Shown in pieces: positions 1 to 8,985 of a DNA stretch of 64,000 bases (positions are counted from its first letter, which is position 1; every line of letters starts with the position of its first letter). This stretch comes from Ruminococcus turbiniformis (GTDB lineage: Bacteria > Bacillota > Clostridia > Lachnospirales > Lachnospiraceae), in the NCBI RefSeq assembly GCF_020687545.1, contig NZ_JAJEQX010000008.1, positions 62,001 to 126,000 of the forward strand. Direction: 5' to 3'. The notes beneath the pieces are model-generated. The model saw only the letters and a program-made list of their open reading frames with translations, was not told where the DNA came from and did no database searches. The translations under genes were made by a program, and so were the position numbers.

Positions 1-618
1 AAGACGCCCCTTGCGGCCATGGACCTGCTCCTTCAGTCTTCGGATTTCAGCGGGAGCCGTACCGGGGAAGAGATGAAAATGGAACTTTTCCGGACCCGGC
101 AGTATGTGGATATGGTGCTTACCTATTTAAGAGCGGAGGATATGTCATCGGATCTTGTGATGAAGAGATACCCGCTGGATGACCTGATCCGGCAGGCGGT
201 CAGAAATTACTCGAAAGTATTTATTCTGAAAAAGCTGAAACTCGAGTACGAGCCGCTGAATGCGGAGGTCCTCACGGATGAGAAATGGCTTGTGTTTGTG
301 TTCGGACAGATTCTCTCTAACGCTCTGAAATATACGGATTCGGGCATGATCCGCATCCGCGGGGAGGCGGAAAACCCCGGCGTGGTGCTGATCGGGGATA
401 CGGGAATCGGCATCCAGCCGGAAGATCTCCCCAGAGTGTTTGAAAAAGGATTCACCGGCTACAACGGGCGGCAGGACAAGAAGGCGACGGGAATCGGGCT
501 TTACCTGTGCAGGATGATCTGTGAGCGGCTCGGCCATGCTATCTCCATCTCTTCAAAACCGGGGGAGGGGACAACCGTGCGGCTTGATCTGTCCCGGAAG
601 GAATTCCGGCATGAGTAG
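1..618 (+). CDS. BceS-type sensor histidine kinase, 3' part only (cut by window edge)
   Basis: The reading frame is open from base 1, so the gene starts outside the window; the first codons read KTPLAAM, the residues that directly follow the phosphorylated His in the H-box (HQIKTP) of BceS/GraS-like kinases. What remains is the end of the dimerisation helix, then an HATPase_c domain: N-box FGQILSNALKYTDSG (about residues 95-109), G1 box GDTGIGI, F-box RVFEKGFTG and G2 box ATGIGLYLC. It would autophosphorylate and pass phosphate to a response regulator that should lie upstream, outside the window. The BceAB-type transporter follows 156 bp downstream, and in this class the transporter itself senses the peptide and controls the kinase. 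Family assignment is firm; the link to bacitracin-like peptides is inferred from context. Confidence 0.88.
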   Translation, partial: KTPLAAMDLLLQSSDFSGSRTGEEMKMELFRTRQYVDMVLTYLRAEDMSSDLVMKRYPLDDLIRQAVRNYSKVFILKKLKLEYEPLNAEVLTDEKWLVFVFGQILSNALKYTDSGMIRIRGEAENPGVVLIGDTGIGIQPEDLPRVFEKGFTGYNGRQDKKATGIGLYLCRMICERLGHAISISSKPGEGTTVRLDLSRKEFRHE

Positions 619-635
619 CGCCGGCTGCCCGAAAG

Positions 636-649
636 TGACAACAGTGTAA
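636..649 (+). promoter_or_regulatory. BceR-type response-regulator binding site
   Basis: The sequence TGACA-ACAG-TGTAA fits the motif TNACA-N4-TGTAA described for BceR in Bacillus subtilis (recalled, not looked up). It lies between the kinase stop and the transporter genes, about 54 bp upstream of a TATAAT (703-708) that could be the -10 element of the transporter promoter. No good -35 hexamer sits 17 bp before that -10, as expected for an activator-dependent promoter. Confidence 0.6.
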
Positions 650-774
650 GGTTGGAGGTTCAGATGTAAGCCAGAGTTATGGAAGGGAAGCTCCTGTTTT
701 TCTATAATGATTGGTGTCAGGGAAACAGATAAGCCCCGGCGCAAAAAAATGACAGGAACACAGGAGGTAAAAAC

Positions 775-1542
775 ATGCCGCTTTTGGATGTGAAAAATGT
801 AAAAAAAATCTACACAACGAGATTCGGGGGCGCACAGGTGCAGGCTCTTTCCGACGTCACCTTCTCCGTGGAGAGAGGAGAGTACGTGGCAATCATGGGG
901 GAGAGCGGCTCGGGCAAGACGACACTTTTAAATATCCTGGCCGCGCTGGATAAGCCGACCAGCGGAAAGGTGCTTTTAAACGGCCGTGACCTGGCAACGG
1001 TAAAGGACAGGGAAGCAGCGGCTTTCCGCAGAAAACAGCTTGGATTCGTGTTTCAGGAGTTCAATCTTCTTGATACTTTTTCCGTGGAGGACAATATCCT
1101 TCTTCCGATGGTTCTGGCGGGGAGAAAATATAAAGAGATGCAGGCGGCCCTGGAGCCCCTTGCGTCGCGTCTCGGAATACAGGGACTGCTTAGGAAATAT
1201 CCCTATGAGATATCCGGAGGCCAGAAGCAGAGGGCGGCTGTGGCCCGGGCGCTGATCACAAAGCCGCAGATTATTCTTGCCGATGAACCGACCGGGGCGC
1301 TGGATTCCAAAGCAGCGGATGAGCTGATGCGGCTGTTCGGCCGGATTAACCGGGAGGGACAGACGATCCTTATGGTGACGCACAGCGTGAAGGCGGCGAG
1401 CAGCGCGGGAAGGGTGCTCTTTATCCGGGACGGGGCAGTGTACCATCAGATCTACCGGGGAGAGCAGACAGATGAGCAGATGTACCAGAAAATATCAGAT
1501 GCGCTGACGGTGCTCGTTTCGGGAGGTGAGCGGCATGAGTAA
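775..1542 (+). CDS. ABC transporter ATP-binding protein, BceA-type
   Basis: A 255-residue ATPase that powers the adjacent FtsX-like permease. Walker A is GESGSGKTT (about residues 42-50), the signature is ISGGQKQR, Walker B runs into ILADEPTGALDSK and the H-loop is VTHS. The D-loop form GALDSK is typical of the LolD/MacB/BceA branch. AGGAGG at 762-767 sits 7 bp before the ATG. The last codons overlap the start of the permease by 8 bp, so the two are translationally coupled. With the permease and the kinase it forms a peptide-antibiotic sensing and detoxification module; the actual peptide cannot be read from the sequence. Confidence 0.92.
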   Translation: MPLLDVKNVKKIYTTRFGGAQVQALSDVTFSVERGEYVAIMGESGSGKTTLLNILAALDKPTSGKVLLNGRDLATVKDREAAAFRRKQLGFVFQEFNLLDTFSVEDNILLPMVLAGRKYKEMQAALEPLASRLGIQGLLRKYPYEISGGQKQRAAVARALITKPQIILADEPTGALDSKAADELMRLFGRINREGQTILMVTHSVKAASSAGRVLFIRDGAVYHQIYRGEQTDEQMYQKISDALTVLVSGGERHE

Positions 1543-3535
1543 GCTGTTTTATCCGAGACTGGCCGTGTCCAATCTGAAAAAGAATTTCCGGATCTATCTG
1601 CCGTATATTTTTGCCTGCGTGATTATGGTGATGATGTTCTACGCAATGGGAGCCATCGGGAGAAATTCCGGGCTTGACCAGATGCGGGGAGGAGATTTTA
1701 TCCGTACAGTGATGCAGTGGGTGTCCGGCGTCGCAGCGGGGTTCGTCGTTATCTTCCTCTTCTATACGAACAGTTTCCTTATCAAACAGAGGAGGAAAGA
1801 GCTGGGGCTTTATCAGGTACTCGGCATGAGCCGGGGCAACCTCGGCCATATGATGCTGTGGGAGAGCCTGATTACGGCCGCTGTCAGTATCGGCGCAGGG
1901 CTGATCCTGGGGCTTGCGTTCGGAAAGCTTGTGTTTTTGATTTTTTTAAAGGTTGTACATTTTCCGGTGCCTCTTGATTTTACAATTGAACCGGAAGCCT
2001 TAGTTTCCACGGTCAGGCTGTTTGCGGCAGTGTTTGCCTTAAGCCTCGCGTATAATCTGGTTTCTGTGTGGAGGAGCAGTCCGTCCCGGCTGATCAGCGC
2101 GGCAAAGGCGGGAGAGAAGGAGCCGAAGGGCAAAGTGATAATTGCTGTTCTCGGCGCGGCGGCGCTTTCAGGCGGATATTATCTGGCGCAGACGGCCGAA
2201 TCCCCTTTAAGCGCGGTCAACATCTTCTTCCTTGCGGTGCTCCTTGTCATCGCCGGCACCTATATGCTCTTCCTCTCGGGAAGCATTGTCTTTTTGAAGG
2301 CGCTTAAGAAAAACAAAAACTTCTATTATAAGACCGGACATTTTACTGCGGTCTCGGGACTTCTTTACCGGATGAAACAGAATGCGGCGGGACTTGCCAG
2401 CATCTGTATCATGAGTACGGCCGTGATCGTCGTTCTGTCCATCTGTGTGTCTCTCTATGCGGGGATTGAAGATACCATAAACAAGCAGTTCCCGGCGGAT
2501 GTGTGCGTGAGCATGGCGGATTCGTCTGAGGAGAGCCGGGAAACGGCAGAGCAGGTGATCGCGGATGCGGCGGCAGAGAACGGCGTCTCCGTAGAGGATG
2601 TGATATATTACCGGTCGTTTACCCTGCCCTGTGTGATAAACGGGGACGGAGTGATCTTCGGAAACGCCCAGACTGCGCTTGGAGCGGAGCACTTTTCGGA
2701 ACAGTTCAGAGGGATGGTGCTCCTTCCCCTTGCAGACTATAACCGCCTGAACGGAACGGACGTATCTCTCTCGGACGGAGAACTTCTTCTCTGCGCCGGG
2801 GACAAAGATTTCTCTGCGGATACGGAGGAACTTCTTCTCGGAGATAGGACGTGGAGCGTAAAGGAGCGGATCCGTGAGATCGGTTTCGAGACGGGAGATA
2901 CGATGTCGGGAATGATCGGCACAATCTATCTGATTCTTCCGGATCTTGAGTCCGTGGATGAACTGGCGGGAAACTACGGCCTGCTGGACGAAGGGGAGAA
3001 CCATGCGGGATGGACGTTCTGGTTTGACTTAAACGGGGAAAGCGGACGTTGTGAACAGATGATTCATGCGCTGAGAGAACAGATGAGCACCGCGGGAGTC
3101 TCCGGCGAGATACAGTCCAAGGCGGAAAACAGGCTGGATGTCTATGTGCAGAACGGCGGCGTTCTGTTCCTGGGAGTGTTCATCGGGATGCTGTTTCTCA
3201 TTTCTACGGTGATGATCATATATTACAAGCAGATCTCGGAAGGGTATGATGACAGAGAAAGCTATCAGATCATGCAGAAAGTGGGAATGGACCAAAGAGA
3301 AGTAAGGGGCGCGATCCGGACACAGATTCTGACCGTGTTCTTTCTCCCTCTGGCGGCTGCGGTGCTCCATGTGGCCTTTGCCTTCCGTGTGATGTCTATG
3401 CTGCTTTCCATGATGTATATGAGCAATGACCGCCTGTTCCTTTTGTGCACGGCGGCGGTGTCGGCAGTGTTTGCGGTATTTTACGTGATCATATACGCGG
3501 TCACGTCGAGAGAGTATTACCGGATTGTGAGATGA
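1535..3535 (+). CDS. BceB-type ABC transporter permease (FtsX domains)
   Basis: A 666-residue membrane protein in the BceB size range. The N-terminus has one membrane helix, then the first FtsX-like group of helices, including the conserved RRKELGLYQVLGMSR stretch (near residue 88). A large extracytoplasmic region of about 200 residues (roughly 310-530) follows, then a C-terminal three-helix group with a second DRESYQIMQKVGM motif. That layout, a big loop between helices 7 and 8, is what distinguishes BceB sensors. I chose the ATG at 1535 over the in-frame GTG at 1526 because GGGAGG lies at proper distance before it. It probably binds peptide or peptide-lipid complexes and signals to the kinase upstream. 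Confidence 0.9.
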   Translation: MSKLFYPRLAVSNLKKNFRIYLPYIFACVIMVMMFYAMGAIGRNSGLDQMRGGDFIRTVMQWVSGVAAGFVVIFLFYTNSFLIKQRRKELGLYQVLGMSRGNLGHMMLWESLITAAVSIGAGLILGLAFGKLVFLIFLKVVHFPVPLDFTIEPEALVSTVRLFAAVFALSLAYNLVSVWRSSPSRLISAAKAGEKEPKGKVIIAVLGAAALSGGYYLAQTAESPLSAVNIFFLAVLLVIAGTYMLFLSGSIVFLKALKKNKNFYYKTGHFTAVSGLLYRMKQNAAGLASICIMSTAVIVVLSICVSLYAGIEDTINKQFPADVCVSMADSSEESRETAEQVIADAAAENGVSVEDVIYYRSFTLPCVINGDGVIFGNAQTALGAEHFSEQFRGMVLLPLADYNRLNGTDVSLSDGELLLCAGDKDFSADTEELLLGDRTWSVKERIREIGFETGDTMSGMIGTIYLILPDLESVDELAGNYGLLDEGENHAGWTFWFDLNGESGRCEQMIHALREQMSTAGVSGEIQSKAENRLDVYVQNGGVLFLGVFIGMLFLISTVMIIYYKQISEGYDDRESYQIMQKVGMDQREVRGAIRTQILTVFFLPLAAAVLHVAFAFRVMSMLLSMMYMSNDRLFLLCTAAVSAVFAVFYVIIYAVTSREYYRIVR

Positions 3536-3539
3536 TACC

Positions 3540-3732
3540 GGCTCAGCTGTCCGGCAGCAGCCATAATAAGCGCAAAGTGCGGTTTACGAACGGTGCGGGC
3601 TTAAGCTGCCGGGTGGGCTGAGCCCTGGGACAGGGGAGTGAGAGACAGGGCTTGTTCGTGCATAAGGCATATGGTACACTGAGGGCAGTACCGGCTTTAG
3701 ACCGGCGCTGCCCTTTTCCGGCGTTTCCGGAA
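3540..3732. other. Hairpin-rich intergenic region after the BceAB operon
   Basis: This 230-bp spacer holds no credible gene but several inverted repeats in a row. GGCTCAGC/GCTGAGCC (3540-3547 and 3617-3624) encloses CCGGCAGC/GCTGCCGG (3551-3558 and 3605-3612). AGCCCT/AGGGCT follows (3621-3626 and 3646-3651). Then comes a compact hairpin, GGGCAG-TA-CCGG loop CCGG-CG-CTGCCC followed by TTTT (3683-3717), which looks like an intrinsic terminator. Last is TTCCGG/CCGGAA (3716-3732). A weak promoter-like pair (TTGTTC at 3653, TACACT at 3675, 16 bp apart) lies inside. Whether this is only terminators or a small RNA is unknown. Confidence 0.55.
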
Positions 3733-3765
3733 GAATAACAGAAAAAAGACACAGGAGACAGAACG

Positions 3766-4233
3766 ATGATACGAAAACTGACAGACGCAGACAGAGAGCT
3801 TTACATTGAGATGGCCCATGAATTTTATCATTCAGACGCGGTGCTCCATCCGGTTCCGGATGAATATTTTGTCCGGACTGCGGACGAGGCGCTCCGCTCA
3901 GGCGACTATGCCGGCATTTATCTGCTGGAGTATGAAGGAAAACCGGCGGGATACGCGCTCACGGCAAAGACGTTCTCTCAGGAAGCGGGAGGATTCGTGA
4001 TCTGGATCGAGGAGATCTATATAAGGGAAGCGTACCGCTCCCGCGGGCTTGGAAAGGAGTTTTTCCGGTATCTGGATGAGAATAAGGGAAGTGATGTGAC
4101 GCGCCTGCGCCTGGAAGTGGAGGCGGACAACAGAAAAGCGGCGTCGCTCTATGAACGGCTCGGATATGAGGTGCTTGATTACGTGCAGATGGTGAAGGAT
4201 AGCAGGGATCCGTCAGGCACGGGCGCAAGATAA
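3766..4233 (+). CDS. GNAT family N-acetyltransferase
   Basis: A 155-residue acetyltransferase with the single GNAT fold. The acetyl-CoA pyrophosphate loop is SRGLGKEFF (about residues 92-100), preceded by the strand IEEIYIREAYR, and motif B contains NRKAASLYERLGYEV near residue 125, the usual end of this fold. AGGAGA lies upstream of the ATG. It would transfer acetyl from acetyl-CoA to a small amine or a protein N-terminus; the substrate cannot be told. It stands alone, between the hairpin region and the promoter of the DUF5717 operon. Confidence 0.85.
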   Translation: MIRKLTDADRELYIEMAHEFYHSDAVLHPVPDEYFVRTADEALRSGDYAGIYLLEYEGKPAGYALTAKTFSQEAGGFVIWIEEIYIREAYRSRGLGKEFFRYLDENKGSDVTRLRLEVEADNRKAASLYERLGYEVLDYVQMVKDSRDPSGTGAR

Positions 4234-4304
4234 GGCAGAGAAAGATACAGGCAAGAGAAAAGTATACAAGTATACAATCCGCGAAAAATCTTTTAATCCT
4301 ACCG

Positions 4305-4357
4305 TTGCATGTTACAGGGCAATGAGCTATAATTCAAAGTAGCGAATTTTTGCCCTG
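4305..4357 (+). promoter_or_regulatory. Promoter of the DUF5717 operon with a flanking inverted repeat
   Basis: TTGCAT (4305-4310) and TATAAT (4328-4333) are exactly 17 bp apart. An 8-bp inverted repeat, CAGGGCAA (4315-4322) and TTGCCCTG (4350-4357), brackets the -10 element and the expected start of transcription. A TGTTACA heptamer also occurs twice (from 4310 and from 4361). This arrangement would suit an operator for a dimeric regulator. Upstream at 4261-4277 the octamer AGTATACA is directly repeated. Confidence 0.7.
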
Positions 4358-4392
4358 AACTGTTACAAAAGAATTGTGAGTAGGTGAACCAT

Positions 4393-7300
4393 TTGAAAAA
4401 CAAGATCAAACGTTTCGCGAAAGGGGATTTCCATATCCCCCAGCCGGAGATCATTTTCCCCGAGACGAGGATTGTCATGCGCGTGGGGGAAGGAGAAAAA
4501 TACAGAGGAAGCTTCTCGCTTCAGAACCAGGGGGAAGGGACTATAAGAGGTCTTGTCTATCCCTCTTCTTATCGTGTCCACTGTGATGAGCAGGGGTTTG
4601 ACTGCAATCCGGTGAATATCTATTATACATACGACGGAACCGGACTGCGCCCCGGACATGTGGAGCACGGGAAGTTTACGATCGTCTGCAACGGAGGGGA
4701 GTACGATATCGCTTTTACCGCCATTATCGAGAAACCCTATGTGATGACCAGCTACGGAAAGATCCAGAGTCTGGAAGACTTTAAGAAGCTTTCCTTCCGC
4801 GACGCGGCGGAGGCGGTGAAGCTTTTCAGATCCCGTGATTTTTATGAGATCCTTAAATATGAGGACAGGCGTATCCGGGCGCTTTATGATAATATGCGCA
4901 GATGGGAGCTCGACCAGCAGGCGCTGGAGGAGTTCCTTGTAGGCTGCAAGCAGAAGGAGAAGATATTCCTGACTCTCGAGGAGGAGAGCAGGGCGTTTAT
5001 GTCCCTTACGGAAGCGCGCAAGGAGACGTTCACAATCAAGAAAAATACATGGGGATATCTGGAGATCGACGTGAAGACGGAAGGGGATTTCCTCACGGTA
5101 GAGCACACCCGGATTACAACGGAGGAGTTTATCGGAAATTCCTACAGGCTTGAGTATTTTCTTAACACAGAAGCGCTCCACAAAGGAAGCAACTTCGGCA
5201 GGATTATACTGGAATCCCCTTATGAGACGCTGACTTACGAGGTCGTTGTGGAAAAGGACGTCGTAAGGGATGAGGAGAGAAGGGCGAATGACCGTGAATT
5301 TGCCGGGATTGTGAAAAATTATCTGAAATATGAGGCCGGACAGATGCAGCTCTCCGACTGGGTCGGTGAGGCGCTCCGGAGAATCAGCCATTTAAGAAAT
5401 ATGGATGAGCGCAATGAGTACTATCTCCTTGCCCATGCCCAGATCTGCCTGATCGGCGGGAAGACGGAAGAGGCCAAGCAGCTGCTGGAATCATACAATT
5501 ACAACCGGTTCGCCATCGGGAAAGATGTGGAACTCAGCTCCTACTATCTGTATCTGACCACATTTCTCTCAAACGATACGATCGGTCAGCGGAAAGTGGC
5601 GGAAGAGCTGTCAAAATCCTTTATGAAGCACCCGGACAGCTGGAAGATTCTCTGTATGCTGGTGGACGTTGACGCGGAGTACAAGATCTACAGCGAGAGG
5701 CTTCGGGCCCTGGAAAAGCAGTTTTATGAAGATAAGTCACACAGCATCTGGTTTTACCTGCAGGCGTTTAAGTGCTTCAGGGACAAGAGTTCCTCGCTTA
5801 AAAAGCTCGGGATGTTTGAGGTGAGAGTACTCCTTTTTGCAGTGAAATACAAGCTGATGACAAGAGAACTGGCGCTTTATACGGCCAACCTTGCAAGCCA
5901 GATGAAGGTTTTCGACCGCCATCTGTACGATGTGCTTGTGCTCGCGTATAAAATGTACAATGAATCCATGATCCTGACCGCGATCTGTACCCTTCTTATC
6001 AAGGGAAACTGCGTGGATACGTGTTACTTTAAGTGGTATGAAAAAGCAGTGGAGGCGGAGCTTAAGATCGCTCAGCTCTATGAGTATTATATGGCGTCCG
6101 TGATTCCGGATCAGTTCCACAAACCTCTGCCAAGATCCGTGTATCTGTATTTCATGCACGGAAATTCGCTGGATTATCACAAGTGCGCTTTCCTCTACTC
6201 CAACCTGATCACCTATGAGGATGAGTCAAGCGAGATTTACGCCCATTACAGAGACGAGATGGAGGCTTTCGCGTGGAATCAGCTTGACCGGAGAAACATT
6301 GATGACCAGCTCCGCATTATCTATAAGAGATTTGTGGTGGAGTCTTCGATGAATCCGGAACGCATCAAGGCGCTCTACGACGTGTGCCATGCGTACTGGA
6401 TCACGACGAAGGTTCCGAATATGAAATACATCCATGTGATTGCGGAGGACGGGACGATCACGCAGAAAGCGCCGTACATGGACGGAAGCGCGAGGGTATT
6501 CCTCTATTCCAAGACAGACCGGCTTGTATGGGAATCCAGAGACGGAAGACATTATACGGATTCCATTCCTTATGAGAGCAAACGGCTTTTCTACGAACTT
6601 CGGTACATGGATATGTGCAGAAAATATATTAACGGACTCCGCCGCAGCCATGAGGAGGAGCAGTCACAGGAACTGACGCTGGAGATCGTTCAGGAGAACG
6701 GGCTTGAGAACTATCCCGAGGATGAGATCCTCGGACTGTGCAGCCGGACGATCCGTGAGAACAATTACGAGAATGACGACTTCCTCACCTATGTCTGCTT
6801 TGACCTGTTCAAAAAGCAGCAGTATGACAAGGTGATTCTTACCTATCTGGCGAACTATTACTGCGGCGCGACTCCGGATATGAAGACGCTCTGGAGAGAG
6901 GCGCGGGATTATGAGGTGCACACCCACAAGCTGGCCGAGCGTATTCTGACGCAGATGCTGTTTTCCGAAGAACTGTTCCAGGAGGCACAGATCTTTGAGC
7001 AGTATTATGCGGAAGGAGCCTACTTCCGGCTTCAGCAGGCGTATCTGGCGTATGTGTCCAGAGAATATGTGGTGGAGGACCGGAAGATCAGCCGCAGCGT
7101 CATCGACATTATCTGCCGTGAGTACGAAAAGGGCGAGGAGACGATCGACGTGTGCAAGATCGCGGTGCTGAAATACTATTCCGCAAGGGAATACAATTCG
7201 CAGATGAGGAAGACGCTGAAGAAGTTCCTTCAGGAACTGTGCGGAAAGCAGATCTATTTTCCGTTTTTCCTCTCGTATGAGAAAGACTGGCTGATCGAGC

Positions 7301-7686
7301 TTCAGCTCTGGGACAAGACTCTGATCGAGTACAAGGGGCAGAAGGGCAGCAGGGTCATGCTTTACTACCAGCTTCAGAAGGGCGGCAGAGAGCAGGCGGA
7401 CTATTCGACAGAGGTGCTGACACCAATGTATGAGAACCTGTATGTGAAGAAATTTGTTCTGTTTGCCAACGAACAGCTGAAATACTATTTTAAGGAGACA
7501 ATCGACGGCAATTCCTACCGCAGCGACAAAGAGACGTGCATGCGGGAGACGGTCCCGGGAGAACAGGGCAGATACGGAAGGCTCAACGATATCCTGACAG
7601 AGAAAAATGAGAATGAGAGAAAGAAAAAAATGCAGGCGTACGCGCTGGAAGACGCGGTGGCAGCCCATATGTTTACACAAGAGTAA
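4393..7686 (+). CDS. DUF5717 family protein, very large, function unknown
   Basis: A protein of 1097 residues. I recognise it as the DUF5717 family of Lachnospiraceae and relatives, which has no known function. The first 290 residues look like two beta-sandwich modules (about 20-115 with RVGEGEKYRGSFSLQNQG, and about 195-290 with KNTWGYLEIDV). The rest is almost entirely helical, rich in Tyr, Leu and Glu, and resembles an alpha-solenoid of degenerate TPR-like repeats (for example residues 330-420 and 900-1000). No signal peptide or membrane helix is visible, so it should be cytoplasmic. I chose TTG at 4393 because AGGTGA lies 5 bp before it; a GTG at 4384 is the alternative. The next two genes follow at 15 bp and with an overlap, so this is one operon. 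Confidence 0.85.
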   Translation: MKNKIKRFAKGDFHIPQPEIIFPETRIVMRVGEGEKYRGSFSLQNQGEGTIRGLVYPSSYRVHCDEQGFDCNPVNIYYTYDGTGLRPGHVEHGKFTIVCNGGEYDIAFTAIIEKPYVMTSYGKIQSLEDFKKLSFRDAAEAVKLFRSRDFYEILKYEDRRIRALYDNMRRWELDQQALEEFLVGCKQKEKIFLTLEEESRAFMSLTEARKETFTIKKNTWGYLEIDVKTEGDFLTVEHTRITTEEFIGNSYRLEYFLNTEALHKGSNFGRIILESPYETLTYEVVVEKDVVRDEERRANDREFAGIVKNYLKYEAGQMQLSDWVGEALRRISHLRNMDERNEYYLLAHAQICLIGGKTEEAKQLLESYNYNRFAIGKDVELSSYYLYLTTFLSNDTIGQRKVAEELSKSFMKHPDSWKILCMLVDVDAEYKIYSERLRALEKQFYEDKSHSIWFYLQAFKCFRDKSSSLKKLGMFEVRVLLFAVKYKLMTRELALYTANLASQMKVFDRHLYDVLVLAYKMYNESMILTAICTLLIKGNCVDTCYFKWYEKAVEAELKIAQLYEYYMASVIPDQFHKPLPRSVYLYFMHGNSLDYHKCAFLYSNLITYEDESSEIYAHYRDEMEAFAWNQLDRRNIDDQLRIIYKRFVVESSMNPERIKALYDVCHAYWITTKVPNMKYIHVIAEDGTITQKAPYMDGSARVFLYSKTDRLVWESRDGRHYTDSIPYESKRLFYELRYMDMCRKYINGLRRSHEEEQSQELTLEIVQENGLENYPEDEILGLCSRTIRENNYENDDFLTYVCFDLFKKQQYDKVILTYLANYYCGATPDMKTLWREARDYEVHTHKLAERILTQMLFSEELFQEAQIFEQYYAEGAYFRLQQAYLAYVSREYVVEDRKISRSVIDIICREYEKGEETIDVCKIAVLKYYSAREYNSQMRKTLKKFLQELCGKQIYFPFFLSYEKDWLIELQLWDKTLIEYKGQKGSRVMLYYQLQKGGREQADYSTEVLTPMYENLYVKKFVLFANEQLKYYFKETIDGNSYRSDKETCMRETVPGEQGRYGRLNDILTEKNENERKKKMQAYALEDAVAAHMFTQE

Positions 7687-7701
7687 GGAGGATGTCTTTC
7701 C

Positions 7702-8985
7702 ATGGGACAGGGCAGTATCATTGGTTATGAGATAAATGAAAAGACATGTCAGATCAGTTTTTACAATGATCAGGAGATGGAGCCGGATACGCTGGAGGTG
7801 GATACGGATAACTATCAGATTCCCCTGATCATCGGAAAGCTGAGAGATACATGGGCATACGGGAAGGAGGCCAAGCGCCTCGTCTCGATCAAAGAGGGAT
7901 TCACTGTCACGCGGCTCTTAAGCAAGAGTCTTGCAGGGGACAAGATTGAATTCGGTGAGGAGACATACGACGCGGTGTGGCTTTTGTCCCAGTTTATACA
8001 GATGTCGCTGCAGTCGTTCCCGGAGATCGAAGGGATTGTCTTTACAGTCCCATCGCTTACGGAGGAACTGGCCCAGATGCTAAGGGGCATCGCGGTGCGT
8101 ATGAATATCGACAAAAGGCATATCTTCATTCAGGACTACAAGGAGAGTTTCTGCAACTATCTTTTCTATCAGTCCAAGGAACTCTGGCAGTATGACGCGG
8201 CGCTCTTCTCCTGCGACAGAAACGAGATCCGCGCATACATGCTCCGGCGGCTGAAACCGGGGCTCGGCGGAGGAAAGACGACCTTCGTGACAGTGGACGA
8301 AGTGGCGAGCGCTCATATGAAGGAGCTGGCCATGGTCTACCCGGTTCTCAACGAGGATAAGGCCAAGGAGGCGGACGCCATGTTCTGCAAGTTTATTGAG
8401 AGCGTGTTTGACAAGCGGATCGTATCCTCGGTATTCCTGACCGGGGAAGGGTTTGAGAACAACTGGTATCCGAAGGCGCTCCGCGTGCTCTGCAACGGGC
8501 GGAGGGCGTTTATCGGAAACAACCTGTACAGCAAGGGAGCCTGCTACACGGCCTACAGAAAGCTCTTTATGCATATTGAAAATCCGGTCTATCTCTCGGA
8601 GGACAAGCTGACGGATCAGATTACGGTGAACATGAGAGTGGACGGACAGGAGATGTGGTATCCCATTGTCTCCTGGGGAGCGCACTGGTACGAGTCGAAC
8701 AATCAGTGGGAAGTCCTCATGGAGAATGTAGAGGACATTGAGTTTCACATCGAATCTCTCATTCAGGGCAATGTAAGGACGGAGAAGATCTCTCTTGAGC
8801 GGTTCCCGCGGAGGGCGGAGTATTCCATGCGGCTTCAGATCGAGACGCTGTTCCTTGATGAGAAGACGTGCAGGATCACGGTGAGGGACGCCGGATTCGG
8901 CGATTTCTTCCCGGCTACGGATTTTCACGCGGAGAAGATCATACATTTAGGAGGCAATGATGGGAAATTTAATTCTTTGTCATGA
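7702..8985 (+). CDS. DUF5716 family protein, Hsp70/actin-fold-like with degenerate nucleotide loops
   Basis: A 427-residue protein that can be laid over an Hsp70. The first strand pair IIGYEINEKTCQISFYN stands where phosphate-1 (GIDLGTT) should be. IPLIIGKLRDTWAYGKEA matches the PSVV...GxxA segment, and GIVFTVPSLTEELAQML matches the ITVPAxF segment with the helix after it. AALFSCDRNEIRAYML stands where phosphate-2 (DLGGGT) should be. SVFLTGEGFENNW plus NNLYSKGACYTAY matches the adenosine loop (LVGGSS...A.GAA). The C-terminal 110 residues are beta-rich like an Hsp70 substrate-binding domain. The glycine-rich phosphate loops are lost, so it may bind no nucleotide. AAGGAGGA precedes the ATG. I believe this is the DUF5716 family; the Hsp70 comparison is my own reading. 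Confidence 0.8.
   Translation: MGQGSIIGYEINEKTCQISFYNDQEMEPDTLEVDTDNYQIPLIIGKLRDTWAYGKEAKRLVSIKEGFTVTRLLSKSLAGDKIEFGEETYDAVWLLSQFIQMSLQSFPEIEGIVFTVPSLTEELAQMLRGIAVRMNIDKRHIFIQDYKESFCNYLFYQSKELWQYDAALFSCDRNEIRAYMLRRLKPGLGGGKTTFVTVDEVASAHMKELAMVYPVLNEDKAKEADAMFCKFIESVFDKRIVSSVFLTGEGFENNWYPKALRVLCNGRRAFIGNNLYSKGACYTAYRKLFMHIENPVYLSEDKLTDQITVNMRVDGQEMWYPIVSWGAHWYESNNQWEVLMENVEDIEFHIESLIQGNVRTEKISLERFPRRAEYSMRLQIETLFLDEKTCRITVRDAGFGDFFPATDFHAEKIIHLGGNDGKFNSLS

Noticed and set aside
4261-4277. AGTATACA direct repeat as a mobile-element footprint
   Set aside because: There is no transposase or inverted terminal repeat nearby; it is a short simple repeat.
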